From positions 1 to 40,612 of the forward strand of contig DTZW01000073.1 of NCBI GenBank assembly GCA_012961165.1: a DNA stretch of 40,612 nt, written 5' to 3'. Shown in pieces: positions 1 to 8,931 of this stretch. The notes under the pieces are model-generated. The model did not search any database and was not told the DNA's origin. It saw only the letters and a program-made list of their open reading frames with translations. This DNA is from Gammaproteobacteria bacterium (GTDB lineage: Bacteria > Pseudomonadota > Gammaproteobacteria > Pseudomonadales > Azotimanducaceae). Made by a program: the position numbers and the translations under genes. Position 1 is the first letter of the stretch, and the number at the start of each line of letters is the position of its first letter.

Positions 1-201
1 GAACGTCGGAAGAAATTCTATTCAGATCCACAATTTCTATTGGAGCGAATGTTGCAGCTTCGTGAATTGGGATTCGATCAAGCTTCAATCGATTGTGTAC
101 CCATATTCCAGGAAGGCTATCGTACTGTTGATGCCATGTTAGATTACCTGGGAGAAATCTACCGCAAGTTGAAACCTGGGCTCGACTCAAAGCCTGACTG
201 A
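1..201 (+). CDS. 3' end of an unidentified protein (C-terminal 66 residues)
   Basis: Frame 1 is open from the window edge to a TGA at 199-201 and encodes 66 residues. The segment is mostly helical and charged, ending in LGEIYRKLKPG and a short polar tail. It lies 13 bp upstream of the CoA-transferase at 215 on the same strand, so the two are probably co-transcribed. I do not recognise the family. A C-terminal helix of a luciferase-like flavin oxidoreductase is a weak possibility, because such genes occur near CoA-transferases and one starts at the other end of this window, but no diagnostic motif is present. Confidence 0.6.
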   Translation, partial: ERRKKFYSDPQFLLERMLQLRELGFDQASIDCVPIFQEGYRTVDAMLDYLGEIYRKLKPGLDSKPD

Positions 202-214
202 TAGGAGACAAACC

Positions 215-1411
215 GTGACTGATTCAAAACGCACTGGGCCGCTGGAAGACATGACCATTATTGATTGCACCATGGCGTTCGCTGGGCCGTTCGGTACGGT
301 CCTGCTTGCAGACCTCGGTGCCAATGTGATCAAAGTTGAACCACCAGGCGGTGATGGATTTCGAAAGCTTCCGCCGTTCCCGCCAGATCATGCTCATGTT
401 GGTGCGGAAGCCGAAGCGGGAGTGGATTACGGGATGGCATTTGCAGGAGTGAATCGTAATAAACGCAGTATTTGTCTTGACCTTAAAGACGCAGAGGACA
501 AGGAGGCATTTTTGCAATTGTGTGAACAAGCTGACGCAGTGGTCGAGAACATGCGCACGGGTGTGATGGATGAACTTGGGTTAAGTTACGAGACCATCTC
601 TAGGCGCAACCCCAAAATAGTGTACGGGGCAGTGCGCGGTTATGGTGACCCACGAACGGGTGAGAGCCCATATGCAGATTGGCCTTGCCTCGATGTGGCT
701 GGCCAGAGTGCGGGAGGATTGGTAGAAGCTACTGGCGATCTGTTTGGTCTTGCGATTGCGGATATTTATCCAGGTACCTTGATGGCGCTGGGGTTAGTCG
801 CAGCGGTTCATCGAGCCCAGAAAACTGGCATCGGAGAATTCTTCGACGTGGCAATGTATGACGCAACGTTTTCGCTCTTGAAATCGAGTGTCGCAGCATT
901 TGGGTTAACAGGGAAAGAAAGAAACCCGGGTGCACGAACCCTGGTACCGTTCGGGCTATTTCCGGCTAACGATGGTCGAATTGCCATCGCAGCGCCAGTA
1001 GAGCGGCACTGGAAACTTCTGTGCGAAGCCATGGAACGAGAAGAGCTGATTGAGGATGATCGAACGCGATCCAATCCCAGGCGCGCAGCGAACTTTGAGT
1101 TTACGGAACAACAGATCAGTGATTGGACCTCTGCACGCAGCAAACAACAGATCATGGCATTGCTCGGCGGCAAAGTTCCTTGTGGTCCGGCTAACACCAT
1201 GACAGAAGTCTTTGCTGACCCACATGTCGCTGCACGAGACATGATTCAGGAATTCCAAATTCCAGGCGAAAATCCCAAAGGCGTATTGGCGGGAAATCCT
1301 ATAAAATTTGTGAACACGCCCACCAGTTTTCACCAGCGACCGCCAAAACACGGTGAGCACACCAACGAAGTCCTTACTGAGTTTGGAATCAAACGCAGCA
1401 CAGAAGATTAA
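215..1411 (+). CDS. Family III CoA-transferase (CaiB/BaiF-type)
   Basis: A 398-residue protein expected to move CoA between carboxylic acids through an aspartyl-CoA anhydride. The N-terminal Rossmann-like part carries the family signatures: the AGPF segment near residue 23, LLADLGANVIKVEPP at 30-44, and NRNKRSICLDLK at 80-91. Asp160, in the CLDVAGQSAGGL segment, aligns with the family's catalytic Asp in the usual YDLxxQAxSG block. The length is normal for the family. The start is GTG at 215, preceded by TAGGAGA at 202-208; no in-frame ATG fits better. The acyl substrate cannot be read from the sequence. It shares only the family pattern with the two other CoA-transferases in this window (12024-13208 and 15844-16983), so the three are unlikely to be recent duplicates. 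Confidence 0.9.
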   Translation: MTDSKRTGPLEDMTIIDCTMAFAGPFGTVLLADLGANVIKVEPPGGDGFRKLPPFPPDHAHVGAEAEAGVDYGMAFAGVNRNKRSICLDLKDAEDKEAFLQLCEQADAVVENMRTGVMDELGLSYETISRRNPKIVYGAVRGYGDPRTGESPYADWPCLDVAGQSAGGLVEATGDLFGLAIADIYPGTLMALGLVAAVHRAQKTGIGEFFDVAMYDATFSLLKSSVAAFGLTGKERNPGARTLVPFGLFPANDGRIAIAAPVERHWKLLCEAMEREELIEDDRTRSNPRRAANFEFTEQQISDWTSARSKQQIMALLGGKVPCGPANTMTEVFADPHVAARDMIQEFQIPGENPKGVLAGNPIKFVNTPTSFHQRPPKHGEHTNEVLTEFGIKRSTED

Positions 1412-1432
1412 TCTACAGACACCTCGGTGAGT

Positions 1433-1745
1433 CTACTGGTGCGATACCGGCAACTTGGCTCGCCCCCAGAACAGGAAAGGACCAACGCGCTCACCTTCAT
1501 TGACTAACCGCAACTTTGGGTAACGCTTACGAAGCGCCGTTAATGTAACCCTTGCCTCAAGTGTTGCCAGCTCTCTACCTATGCAAACATGCAGACCTAC
1601 ACTAATGCATGTCATTAGCTGAGCAGGTGTAAGGGTTATAACTCTAGGATTTGAGCAAAGGCAATTGATCTGACAGATAGGATTACAACATCACCCATAC
1701 CGCTAGTGCCAATCAGTAATACATGTGCAGCAGGAGTTCCTTTAT
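1433..1745 (-). pseudogene. Cytochrome P450 C-terminal remnant
   Basis: The minus strand at 1433-1615 encodes SVGLHVCIGRELATLEAR, a clear P450 haem-binding block (GxHxCxG with the invariant Cys ligand). It is followed by a typical P450 tail, LRKRYPKLRLV and FLFWGRAKLPV. Upstream (about 1620-1745) only broken pieces remain. One other frame reads GTPAAHVLLIG, resembling the usual 'PAGxxVLLLxGAANRD' strand, but stops separate it from the haem block. No start codon or I-helix/ExxR region is found, so this is a decayed 3' end. It converges on the CoA-transferase at 215-1411. The upper boundary is approximate. Confidence 0.7.
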
Positions 1746-2261
1746 GGTGAAGTGGGGTGTAGGGGGCGTTGCTAAGCCGTAAACTGGTCTACTGGTAGAT
1801 AGAGGTAGGGTTTAAAGTTGTGAAAATCCGACCAATTAAAACTCCGTTCATAACCCTGCCTTGATTCTGGGTCGGTGACTAGCGGAAAACCTTCTCTTCA
1901 ATCGTCTTTGTAATAGGGTAGAACTAAACTTGCTGATGGGGGCGGTCTTGACCTTGCGGCTCCAAAGCGTGCAAAGAAAGCAGATGGTTCAGCGTTATCC
2001 AACGGCAATTCGCCACTTAAGGCAGATTTTTACCGAGAATAGTATTCACTTACATATTCAGGGCACGGAGGTACTTGGCTGCCTACCTGAAAATTTGGTT
2101 TATTCTTCCTATCCCTAACCATTAAGGTCGGTCAGATTTCGAATTGTTGAATTTTGCAATTGTTGAGATATGGCGGTCATTGCAATTGGAACGCAGATCA
2201 TCATCGTTCGAAGCCATGGATTCCATGGGAAATTCCAGTGTCAATCGGGCACTATACGACA
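1746..2261. other. Intergenic stretch with no supported gene
   Basis: About 500 bp between the P450 remnant and rluA. A 62-codon frame at 1930-2118 and an overlapping short frame ending near 2040 exist, but neither resembles a known family and neither has a ribosome-binding site. It is probably a continuation of the decayed region. Confidence 0.4.
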
Positions 2262-2933
2262 ATGCTGCATCCTGAAAAAACCAATTACACCTTTCATATT
2301 CCTGAACCCTGTTTTGAGCTGGTGCAGGTGGTGTTTACGGACGAACATTTACTGGTTGTCTGCAAGCCTTCAGGGCTGCTGAGTGTGCCGGGCAGGATTG
2401 TTAAAGACTGTGTCCTTAATCGGATGCTTGTTGACCACCCTGATGTACGGACAGTTCACAGACTGGACCTGGATACCTCCGGATTAATGATGCTTGCCCT
2501 GTCCAAAGAAGCCACCAGTGACCTGAATCGACAATTCAGAGAAAGAACCATCAAAAAAGAGTACATCGCGCTGGTTCACGGTGAGTTAGACAATGAAGAA
2601 GGAGAGATCGATTTGCCGATAAGAGCGGATCCCGACAACCGTCCGTTGCAGGTCGTTGATCTTGATTCGGGTAAAGCTTCCCTGACTCGCTATCAGGTCA
2701 TAGATGCCGAGGAGGGCTATAGCCGGGTCAGATTAATGCCTGTGACAGGCAGGAGTCATCAGCTTCGGTTGCATCTATCGGCTATCGGCCATCCGATATT
2801 AGGCTGCGATCTTTACGCTCATGAAGAAGCCTTCCAGGCGAGGGACAGGCTTAGCCTGCATGCAAGTAAGATTCAGTTTGATCATCCGGGAACCAAAAAA
2901 CTTGTGACTTTCGAATCGACCGTGCCGTTTTAA
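2262..2933 (+). CDS. rluA: RluA-family pseudouridine synthase (dual-specificity 23S rRNA/tRNA type)
   Basis: Converts uridine to pseudouridine in RNA; E. coli RluA acts on 23S rRNA U746 and tRNA U32. The 223-residue product matches RluA length (219) and shows its blocks in order: KPSGLLSVPGR at 35-45, VHRLDLDTSG at 65-74 with catalytic Asp69, RQFRERTIKKEY, and ITGRSHQLR-like VTGRSHQLRLHLSAIGHPILG. The frame extends 36 codons upstream to a TTG at 2154, but that extension is not RluA-like, so ATG 2262 is chosen; no strong Shine-Dalgarno precedes it. The gene ends 24 bp before the convergent VWA gene. Confidence is high for the family and good for RluA rather than RluC or RluD. Confidence 0.9.
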   Translation: MLHPEKTNYTFHIPEPCFELVQVVFTDEHLLVVCKPSGLLSVPGRIVKDCVLNRMLVDHPDVRTVHRLDLDTSGLMMLALSKEATSDLNRQFRERTIKKEYIALVHGELDNEEGEIDLPIRADPDNRPLQVVDLDSGKASLTRYQVIDAEEGYSRVRLMPVTGRSHQLRLHLSAIGHPILGCDLYAHEEAFQARDRLSLHASKIQFDHPGTKKLVTFESTVPF

Positions 2934-2957
2934 TCCCCTGTCGCCTTTTATTTGGCG

Positions 2958-4976
2958 TTAGCGGCGAGTCAGTTTCTTTTTCTTGTTCTGTACATAGTCC
3001 ACCAGGATGTATTCACCCAGGTTTTGGGGCTCCGCGTAGAAGATCCTGCCACCGTTAATTTTAGTCATTTGCTCAACGAATGCCTTTAAGTAGTAACTCT
3101 TGTCAAGCATGAAGGTGTTAATCGTAATGTTTTTTGTAGTGCAGCTCCGAACTGCGCGAAGTGTCTTGCCGATGGTCGTGGGTGTCGCAGGATAAGCGAA
3201 TACCGGGCGCCCATTTTCAAGGTGCGCCGTCGGTTCGCCATCGGTAATCATGATGATCTGCCGGGTGCCCTGTTGGTGTTTCGCCAGAAGTTTTTCTGCG
3301 AGGATCAACGCGTGTTCCATATTTGTGCCAAGCAGGTAGTCGTCGTACTGGAGGTAGGGCAGGTCGTGAGCTTTGATTTCCTTGGCGTAAGCTGAAAACC
3401 CGAGTACGTACAGGCTGTCCCGCGGATACGCAGAGGAAATGAGATGATGCAAAGCCATGGCAACTTTTTTAGCCGACTGGAAGGACCCGCGAAGTGCCAT
3501 CGACCAGGACAGATCAACCATTAACACTGTAGCGGTCTGGGTAATCAGCTCGCTACGATAAATTTCAAAATCCTCAGTCTTAAGCTGAACGGGCGATCCG
3601 GGACCTTCCCGATCCAGGGCATTTCGGATGGTTCGCGACATATGCAGATGGAAGGGGTCGCCGAATTCGTACGGCTTTGATTCTTCAAGTCGTTCGCCGA
3701 ACCGGCCTTCTTCCGGCGTAGCGTGATTACCCAGGTTCTGTTTTTTCAGTTTTGAATAAATCTCAACCAGTGCTTTCTGGCCCAGGCTTCTGGTACCCCT
3801 GGGCGTCAGTTCCCATTTGTTGCCATCCTTGCTGACATAGCCTGCTTGCTCCAGAATCTCGAGCATTTTCTTCATCTTATCGAGATTATCCAACGCTTCG
3901 TCGCCAAGAAGTTCCTTGAGCTTGTCGCTGTCGATGTTATCCATTTTACCGTCGTACTGGGCGCGCTGTATTTGCTGCTCGAGTTGGTCAAGCTCAGTCA
4001 TTTCCTTCATTAGCTCCATCGCGGCAAGAAGGTCGACCTCTTCATCACCCAGGAAGTTGTACTGTTTGCCCTGGGGGTTAAGGAAATCCAGTTCCTTGGA
4101 CAGCTTCGCCAGACCACTCTGCAGTTCCGGATCGCCAAACTTCCCCTGCATCATGTCCTGCAGCTGCTGTTGCTGGTCCGGGTTCATGGAATTGAACAGC
4201 GACTGTGTCGCTGCCATCTGTTGCCGCATTTGTTCGAGTAGCTCATCCAGGTTGGACGGAGGGTTGTCACCAAACATGTCCCCATACTTGTCCATGAATT
4301 CGTCAAAGCCGGGGTCTTCACCTGCGATTTTCCTGACCAGCATGTCGTTCAGGTCTTTAACCATATTCTTCATGCGTTTGATGTCGCCGTCAGACATCTC
4401 GTTAACCATGTTCTCGACGTCCCTGAAAAAAGACTGAGTCATGGCTTTGCGGAGTTGTTCGGTTAATTTCAGGAACCGTTTTTGCGCATCGGTATTCAGG
4501 AACTCGTAGTCCTGCAGTGCCTTGACCTTCCCCGCGGCATCGTCGGGCAGGTTTTTGATGAACTCCTTGTTCTGCTCACCGATGTCTCCCAGAACATTGT
4601 TGGAAAAATTCTCCTGGTTTTCATCGTCAGGGCCTTTCTTCCTGTTGGCCCACTCGTTGATGGTGTCTCGTTCCATGCCCAGTATTTCTTCAAGCTGCCG
4701 TTTGATGTCTTCCATGACTCCGCCCATATCGAACCGTTCCAGGCGCTGCTGTCGTTCTGCCTTCAACTGGCGAAGAAGATCCCGTAGTCCCTTGATGTAG
4801 TTACCGTCGGAAGTATCCATGCCACGCTGCATTAGGTATCGCATTGCCTGTTGCAGGTCACCAAACTCCATCAGGTCTTCCGAAAGCGCACTCAGGATGT
4901 CATCTGCATTCAGCGCTGCTTTTTGGGACCCGTCCCAATTGGAATAGCGATTAAGTGAGGTGAACCTGGTGCTCAT
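2958..4976 (-). CDS. Large VWA-domain protein, partner of the adjacent AAA+ ATPase
   Basis: 672 residues. Residues 1-360 are highly charged and helical, rich in Met, Gln and Asp/Glu, with likely coiled coils. Residues about 370-405 look like a small winged-helix-like segment (LEILEQAGYVSKDGNKWELT). The C-terminal von Willebrand A domain starts near 480 with a complete metal-ion-dependent adhesion site: DLSWS at 488-492, the Thr of GTN at 551, and TDGE at 578-581. No signal peptide or membrane helix is seen, so the protein is probably cytoplasmic. It lies 20 bp downstream of the AAA+ gene on the same strand, the classic MoxR/Mg-chelatase-like ATPase plus VWA arrangement, in which the pair remodels or inserts cofactors into target proteins. 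The target is not evident. Confidence 0.85.
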   Translation of the reverse strand: MSTRFTSLNRYSNWDGSQKAALNADDILSALSEDLMEFGDLQQAMRYLMQRGMDTSDGNYIKGLRDLLRQLKAERQQRLERFDMGGVMEDIKRQLEEILGMERDTINEWANRKKGPDDENQENFSNNVLGDIGEQNKEFIKNLPDDAAGKVKALQDYEFLNTDAQKRFLKLTEQLRKAMTQSFFRDVENMVNEMSDGDIKRMKNMVKDLNDMLVRKIAGEDPGFDEFMDKYGDMFGDNPPSNLDELLEQMRQQMAATQSLFNSMNPDQQQQLQDMMQGKFGDPELQSGLAKLSKELDFLNPQGKQYNFLGDEEVDLLAAMELMKEMTELDQLEQQIQRAQYDGKMDNIDSDKLKELLGDEALDNLDKMKKMLEILEQAGYVSKDGNKWELTPRGTRSLGQKALVEIYSKLKKQNLGNHATPEEGRFGERLEESKPYEFGDPFHLHMSRTIRNALDREGPGSPVQLKTEDFEIYRSELITQTATVLMVDLSWSMALRGSFQSAKKVAMALHHLISSAYPRDSLYVLGFSAYAKEIKAHDLPYLQYDDYLLGTNMEHALILAEKLLAKHQQGTRQIIMITDGEPTAHLENGRPVFAYPATPTTIGKTLRAVRSCTTKNITINTFMLDKSYYLKAFVEQMTKINGGRIFYAEPQNLGEYILVDYVQNKKKKLTRR

Positions 4977-4996
4977 TGTTTGACCTGATAAAGTAG

Positions 4997-6391
4997 TTAA
5001 CCTGAGTAAGTAGTGCGTCCACCAACTCGATCCTTGTTTAGCCTCTGGTTAAGGTGCAACCCGTCGAGAATAAATTCGACTGCTGATGCACGATTGGCTG
5101 TATTTGCCCCGGGGACGAGTATCTCAATTGCTTCAGCCAGGCCATCGATCTTTTTGATAATGTCTTCATAGTCATTTGACGGAAGCGATTCACCTGTTGT
5201 GACGTGAATTCCATCTGCAAACTGCAGAGCTAACGGTTCAAGGTTGATGCCTTCTGTAAATCTGCTGAATACGGCTTTGGTGGCGTCCTGGAACAAACGC
5301 TCCATGATTTTTTCCTCTCGTCCTTCTTCCATTGCCTCGAACTCAACCTTGCCCTGCAGAGAAGGCATAATGAAAGGAAGGTCAGAGATTCTTGGTACAA
5401 CGTCTTGTTCACCCACTTCAATAGCGCGCCTCAGTGCATTGGCAAGTAGCGCCTCATAGTTGGAGACCGAGGCCCTGACGGACACACCGGAGCGCTGATT
5501 GATATCCGGAGATCGTCGCGCCTGTTGCGTAATTTCAGCGATGAGCTGTGACATGAATGGTGGAACATCTTCACGGTATTCGCCCAGGTCGAGTTTCCGT
5601 TGCTCCTGTTCCATGATTGTAATTTCTTCCAGAATATTTTGCGGATAGTGTGTTCGTATCTGTGATCCATAGCGGTCCTTGAGAGGGGTGATGATGCGCC
5701 CTCGGTTGGTGTAATCCTCGGGGTTCGCCGTTGAGACAATCAGGATGTCGAGGTCCAGCCGAATCTTGTGTCCCCTGATCTGGATATCCCTTTCTTCAAG
5801 AACATTGAGCAGCCCAACTTGAATCCTCTCTGCAAGATCCGGCAGTTCGTTGATAGCAAATATTCCCCTGTTTGTATGGGGGATCAGGCCGAAATGTAAG
5901 GCTTCTTCATCGGACAGATATCGCCCTTCTGCAATTTTGATGGGATCTACTTCACCAATCAAGTCCGCGATGGTGATGTCTGGCGTCGCGAGTTTTTCAC
6001 CGTACCGGGTGTCGCGGTGAATCCATTCAATTGGGGCTTCCTCGCCCTGTTCCAGCAGGATTTTTTTCCCTTGAGCGCTAATGGGTGCATAGGGGTTCTC
6101 TGGAATCTCGACGTCTGCAAGAACGGGCGTCCATTCGTCCAGAAGGCTGGTCAGGCTGCGGATAATACGTGACTTGGCCTGTCCTCGTTCACCCATGAGG
6201 ATCACATCCTGACCGGATAAAATCGCGTTCTCGATTTGCGGGATAACCGTGTCCTGATACCCGACGATATTCGGGAAGACATCTTCCTTAGCCTGGAGTT
6301 TTGAAATGAGATTTTTTCTCATTTCCTGCCTGACTGTCAGGACCTGGTAACCACTCGATTTCAGTTCGCCCAGGGTTTTAGCTTCTGTCAC
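4997..6391 (-). CDS. MoxR/Mg-chelatase-I-like AAA+ ATPase
   Basis: 464 residues with one AAA+ module. Walker A is GERGQAKS at 67-74. The Walker B strand is GIFAINEL at 176-183. A helix-2-type insert VLEERDIQIRG follows, then sensor 1 STANPEDY at 220-227 and PLKDRYGSQIR at 236-246, which may hold the arginine finger. The layout is that of ChlI/MoxR-type ATPases. Asn sits where Walker B normally has its first acidic residue, while the catalytic Glu is kept. The protein is expected to form a hexameric ring that drives the VWA partner encoded just downstream. There are no membrane segments. The start is ATG at 6391, and 132 bp separate it from the divergent gene at 6524. Confidence 0.88.
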   Translation of the reverse strand: MTEAKTLGELKSSGYQVLTVRQEMRKNLISKLQAKEDVFPNIVGYQDTVIPQIENAILSGQDVILMGERGQAKSRIIRSLTSLLDEWTPVLADVEIPENPYAPISAQGKKILLEQGEEAPIEWIHRDTRYGEKLATPDITIADLIGEVDPIKIAEGRYLSDEEALHFGLIPHTNRGIFAINELPDLAERIQVGLLNVLEERDIQIRGHKIRLDLDILIVSTANPEDYTNRGRIITPLKDRYGSQIRTHYPQNILEEITIMEQEQRKLDLGEYREDVPPFMSQLIAEITQQARRSPDINQRSGVSVRASVSNYEALLANALRRAIEVGEQDVVPRISDLPFIMPSLQGKVEFEAMEEGREEKIMERLFQDATKAVFSRFTEGINLEPLALQFADGIHVTTGESLPSNDYEDIIKKIDGLAEAIEILVPGANTANRASAVEFILDGLHLNQRLNKDRVGGRTTYSG

Positions 6392-6523
6392 AAAGATCTC
6401 CGATATTCATAAGTCCTGTTCTCATCTAACCAGTTTGGCACCGGGGTTTGCAAGTATTCCGGTTGTATTGCCGTAGCCCGGGAGGAATTGTCATAATGGG
6501 CTGTCCAGCCAGGAGAAACAGGA

Positions 6524-7537
6524 TTGATTACCACTGATCAGGTACAAATTGCAGCGGCGGAATACCTCGGAGAGAAATGGGGTACGCCAGTCACGGTCTG
6601 CAATGTCGAAAAGATATTTGGAGGAGCCTCTCGTGAAACTTATAAGCTCACGCTGGAAGTTGATGGTGAAACCAGGGGCGTGATCCTGCGTCGTGATCCG
6701 CCTTCAAGCCTGATTGATACTGAACGGCATCTCGAATACGGTGCATACGACCGAATCTATCCAACAGACATACCTGTGCCGGAGCCACTTTTCCTGGAAA
6801 ACAGTACAGATTTTCTTGAGCAGCCGTTTTCCATCATGGCCGCGGTTGAAAATCCAATGAGCGACGTTGCGCTGTTGTCTGAAGAGCAGAAGCAAAAAAT
6901 CGGTAAGCAGAAGTACAACCTGCTGGGGTGCCTTGCTGCGAAAGATCCGCTTGCGCTAAAGTTTGACGAAATTATGACTGTTCCAGACGCCGTCTCGACC
7001 GCGGCGGAGCAGTTGGCCTACTGGCAGGGGGTCATTAACGACGACGAAATACACCCGCAGCCTATTGCCCAGGCTGCGATTCGCTGGCTCGCGGCGAACC
7101 TGCCGCCGCCAGCCCAGAAAATCTCAATTGTTCATGGCGATTACAGAACGGGTAATTTCCTGTTCAATGACCAGGCGCAGATTACCGCCATTCTCGACTG
7201 GGAAATGTGCCATCTGGGTGATCCGCTGGAAGATCTGGCCTGGTCCCTGGATCCGTTATGGTCAGGGGAAGACCTCGAATTGGCCGGACGGCTGATTCCT
7301 CATGGCCAGGCAATCCAAATCTGGTGTGAGGCGAGTGGACTGTCATGCAACGAACAGGCTCTCAAATGGTGGCGAATTTTTGTTTCGGTGAAAGCCGTGG
7401 CAATCTGGATTTCGTCTTCCGAAAATTTTGAGAAGGGAGAGGGCAAGGACTCGATATTGGCAATGGCAGGCTGGGTCATGACGGATCGACAAAACCGTAT
7501 TCTGCTGGACTATTTTACACCGGAGGTAATGTCATGA
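6524..7537 (+). CDS. APH/choline-kinase-fold phosphotransferase (ACAD10/11-like)
   Basis: 337 residues in the aminoglycoside-phosphotransferase superfamily. The catalytic loop is HGDYRTGNFLF at 204-214 (His204, Asp206, Asn211). The metal-binding ILDWEMCHLGDPLEDLAW starts at 223, with Asp225 as the DFG equivalent. The N-lobe has a Gly-rich GGASRETYKL loop near 33. In catabolic bacteria this branch is usually linked to acyl-CoA dehydrogenases and hydroxyacyl phosphorylation rather than antibiotic resistance; that role is inferred here. The start is TTG at 6524, chosen because AGGAGA lies at 6511-6516 with good spacing and no ATG or GTG fits. It overlaps the next gene by 4 bp (ATGA), so the two are translationally coupled. 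Confidence 0.85.
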   Translation: MITTDQVQIAAAEYLGEKWGTPVTVCNVEKIFGGASRETYKLTLEVDGETRGVILRRDPPSSLIDTERHLEYGAYDRIYPTDIPVPEPLFLENSTDFLEQPFSIMAAVENPMSDVALLSEEQKQKIGKQKYNLLGCLAAKDPLALKFDEIMTVPDAVSTAAEQLAYWQGVINDDEIHPQPIAQAAIRWLAANLPPPAQKISIVHGDYRTGNFLFNDQAQITAILDWEMCHLGDPLEDLAWSLDPLWSGEDLELAGRLIPHGQAIQIWCEASGLSCNEQALKWWRIFVSVKAVAIWISSSENFEKGEGKDSILAMAGWVMTDRQNRILLDYFTPEVMS

Positions 7538-7953
7538 TCCCGCATACTGATGGTGCGCTCAGGATGTTGAGCCAGCGCTTAATGACACAGTTGCTGCCTG
7601 ACCTAAAGAGCCTCTACAGTTTGTCGGATGGCGCGCTGATTGGGTTACTGATCAACGCTATTGCCGACGAGACGGCCGAGGGCATCCAGCGCAGGCTGGA
7701 CGACGTCGCTGAGATGAAGCTCATCTTTATAGCAGGCGAGGCGCTGCTGTCGAGCAGAGACAAAGAGGTCATCAGTGCTGAGTTGTCTTCCTATCGACTG
7801 GCTGATGTAAATGACCACCATGATGCGCTCACTCGTATTTTGGTTTCGTTACACCAAAAGACCGAAGATAAGGAAATCGAAGCGCTTAACCAATCAATCT
7901 GGGCTTACCTTCGAAGGCATTCACAACGCCATAAGATCACTGCCGTGCCCTAG
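7534..7953 (+). CDS. Small helical protein coupled to the APH-family kinase (possibly DUF6285)
   Basis: 139 residues, predicted to be all helical, with no signal peptide, transmembrane segment or catalytic motif that I can see. The ATG overlaps the TGA of the kinase gene by 4 bp, a strong sign of co-translation and of a shared job. Small proteins of the DUF6285 type are commonly encoded next to ACAD10/11-like kinases and have a similar size and helical character. I assign that only tentatively, from context. The gene ends 30 bp before the convergent cmoB. Confidence 0.75.
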   Translation: MIPHTDGALRMLSQRLMTQLLPDLKSLYSLSDGALIGLLINAIADETAEGIQRRLDDVAEMKLIFIAGEALLSSRDKEVISAELSSYRLADVNDHHDALTRILVSLHQKTEDKEIEALNQSIWAYLRRHSQRHKITAVP

Positions 7954-7983
7954 GGCAGGATCCGGTCGGAGATTTCCTGGCGC

Positions 7984-8931
7984 TTAGGCTGGTTTTCGTG
8001 CCACAAGGATTGCCCGGGCAGGGGCGGGGTAGCCTTCTACGGTTTTGGTTTTGTCTGTGGGGTCCAGATAGTCCTCCAGGGATTGGAATTGCATCCACCT
8101 GGTTGCGCGTTGTTCCTCTAAACTGGTGACATTGACATCGGCCGTCTTGACGTCAATGAACCCCGCGCGCCGAAGCATGAGTTCCAGCATTGACGTCGAT
8201 GGAATAAACCAGACATTCGCCATCTTTGCATAGCGGCCCCGGGGGATCAGCAACGTGTTTTGATCGCCCTCAACAATCAGTGTTTCCAGTACAAGTTCGC
8301 CACCAGGTTTTGCAAAACTGAGTAGTTCCCTCAAGTGGTCTATGGGAGATCTTCGGTGATAGAGCACGCCGAGTGAGAAAACAGTATCAAATTCACCGAA
8401 TTGGGGGAGATGTTCACTTCGCAATGGCAATAGATAGGCGCGGTTTGGTTGACTTAACCTTTGAAGCAGACTGAACTGGTAATTGAACAATATGGTCGGG
8501 TCGATTCCGAGTGCAAGGTCTGCGCCTGCGCCGAGCATTCGAAACAGGTGGTAGCCATTGCCACATCCAATATCCAGGACCTGCTTTCCCTCAAGAGGTT
8601 CTATGTGCCTGCTGATCCGTTGCCATTTCCAGTCGCTACGCCATTCTGTGTCAACCAGGGTTTTACCTACCTGAAATGGACCTTTTCGCCATGGCAGGAA
8701 CATTGACAGGACTTCCTCAAAGTCCGCGTTCGGGTCACCGACGCTAACAGTATCTGAGTCAAACTGGCTGGCTCGGGGGGTGGATTCAATAGTGGCGAGT
8801 GCTGCGTCCCATTCTTCAGCGCGACCGTGAAGTCGTGTCTCGCTCGACAGGGCCGCACGCAGATTTTCGTGAAACGGTGCCAGAAAGGTGTCGGTCGTTT
8901 CAGCCATGAAACGATCTATCTCAGAGCGCAT
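7984..8931 (-). CDS. cmoB: tRNA U34 carboxymethyltransferase CmoB
   Basis: Transfers the carboxymethyl group of carboxy-SAM to 5-hydroxyuridine at tRNA position 34, giving cmo5U. The 315-residue product matches E. coli CmoB (323) along its length: PWRKGPFQVG, DTEWRSDWKWQRI, SAM motif VLDIGCGNGYHLFRMLGAGA, GIDPTILFNYQF, VFSLGVLYHRRSPIDHL, and the tail DPTDKTKTVEGYPAPARA. The start is ATG at 8931, inside the end of the small ORF at 8921-9139; a second in-frame Met follows 8 codons later. It is the last gene of the cmoA - small ORF - cmoB cluster, each joined to the next by overlap, so expression is probably coupled to cmoA. Confidence 0.95.
   Translation of the reverse strand: MRSEIDRFMAETTDTFLAPFHENLRAALSSETRLHGRAEEWDAALATIESTPRASQFDSDTVSVGDPNADFEEVLSMFLPWRKGPFQVGKTLVDTEWRSDWKWQRISRHIEPLEGKQVLDIGCGNGYHLFRMLGAGADLALGIDPTILFNYQFSLLQRLSQPNRAYLLPLRSEHLPQFGEFDTVFSLGVLYHRRSPIDHLRELLSFAKPGGELVLETLIVEGDQNTLLIPRGRYAKMANVWFIPSTSMLELMLRRAGFIDVKTADVNVTSLEEQRATRWMQFQSLEDYLDPTDKTKTVEGYPAPARAILVARKPA

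Noticed and set aside
1930-2118. 62-codon frame upstream of rluA
   Set aside because: No ribosome-binding site, no recognisable motif and an unusual residue mix; it lies in a decayed intergenic stretch.
2934-2957. CGCC-GGCG stem between rluA and the VWA gene
   Set aside because: Four-base stem only, without a T-run on either strand; too weak to call a terminator.
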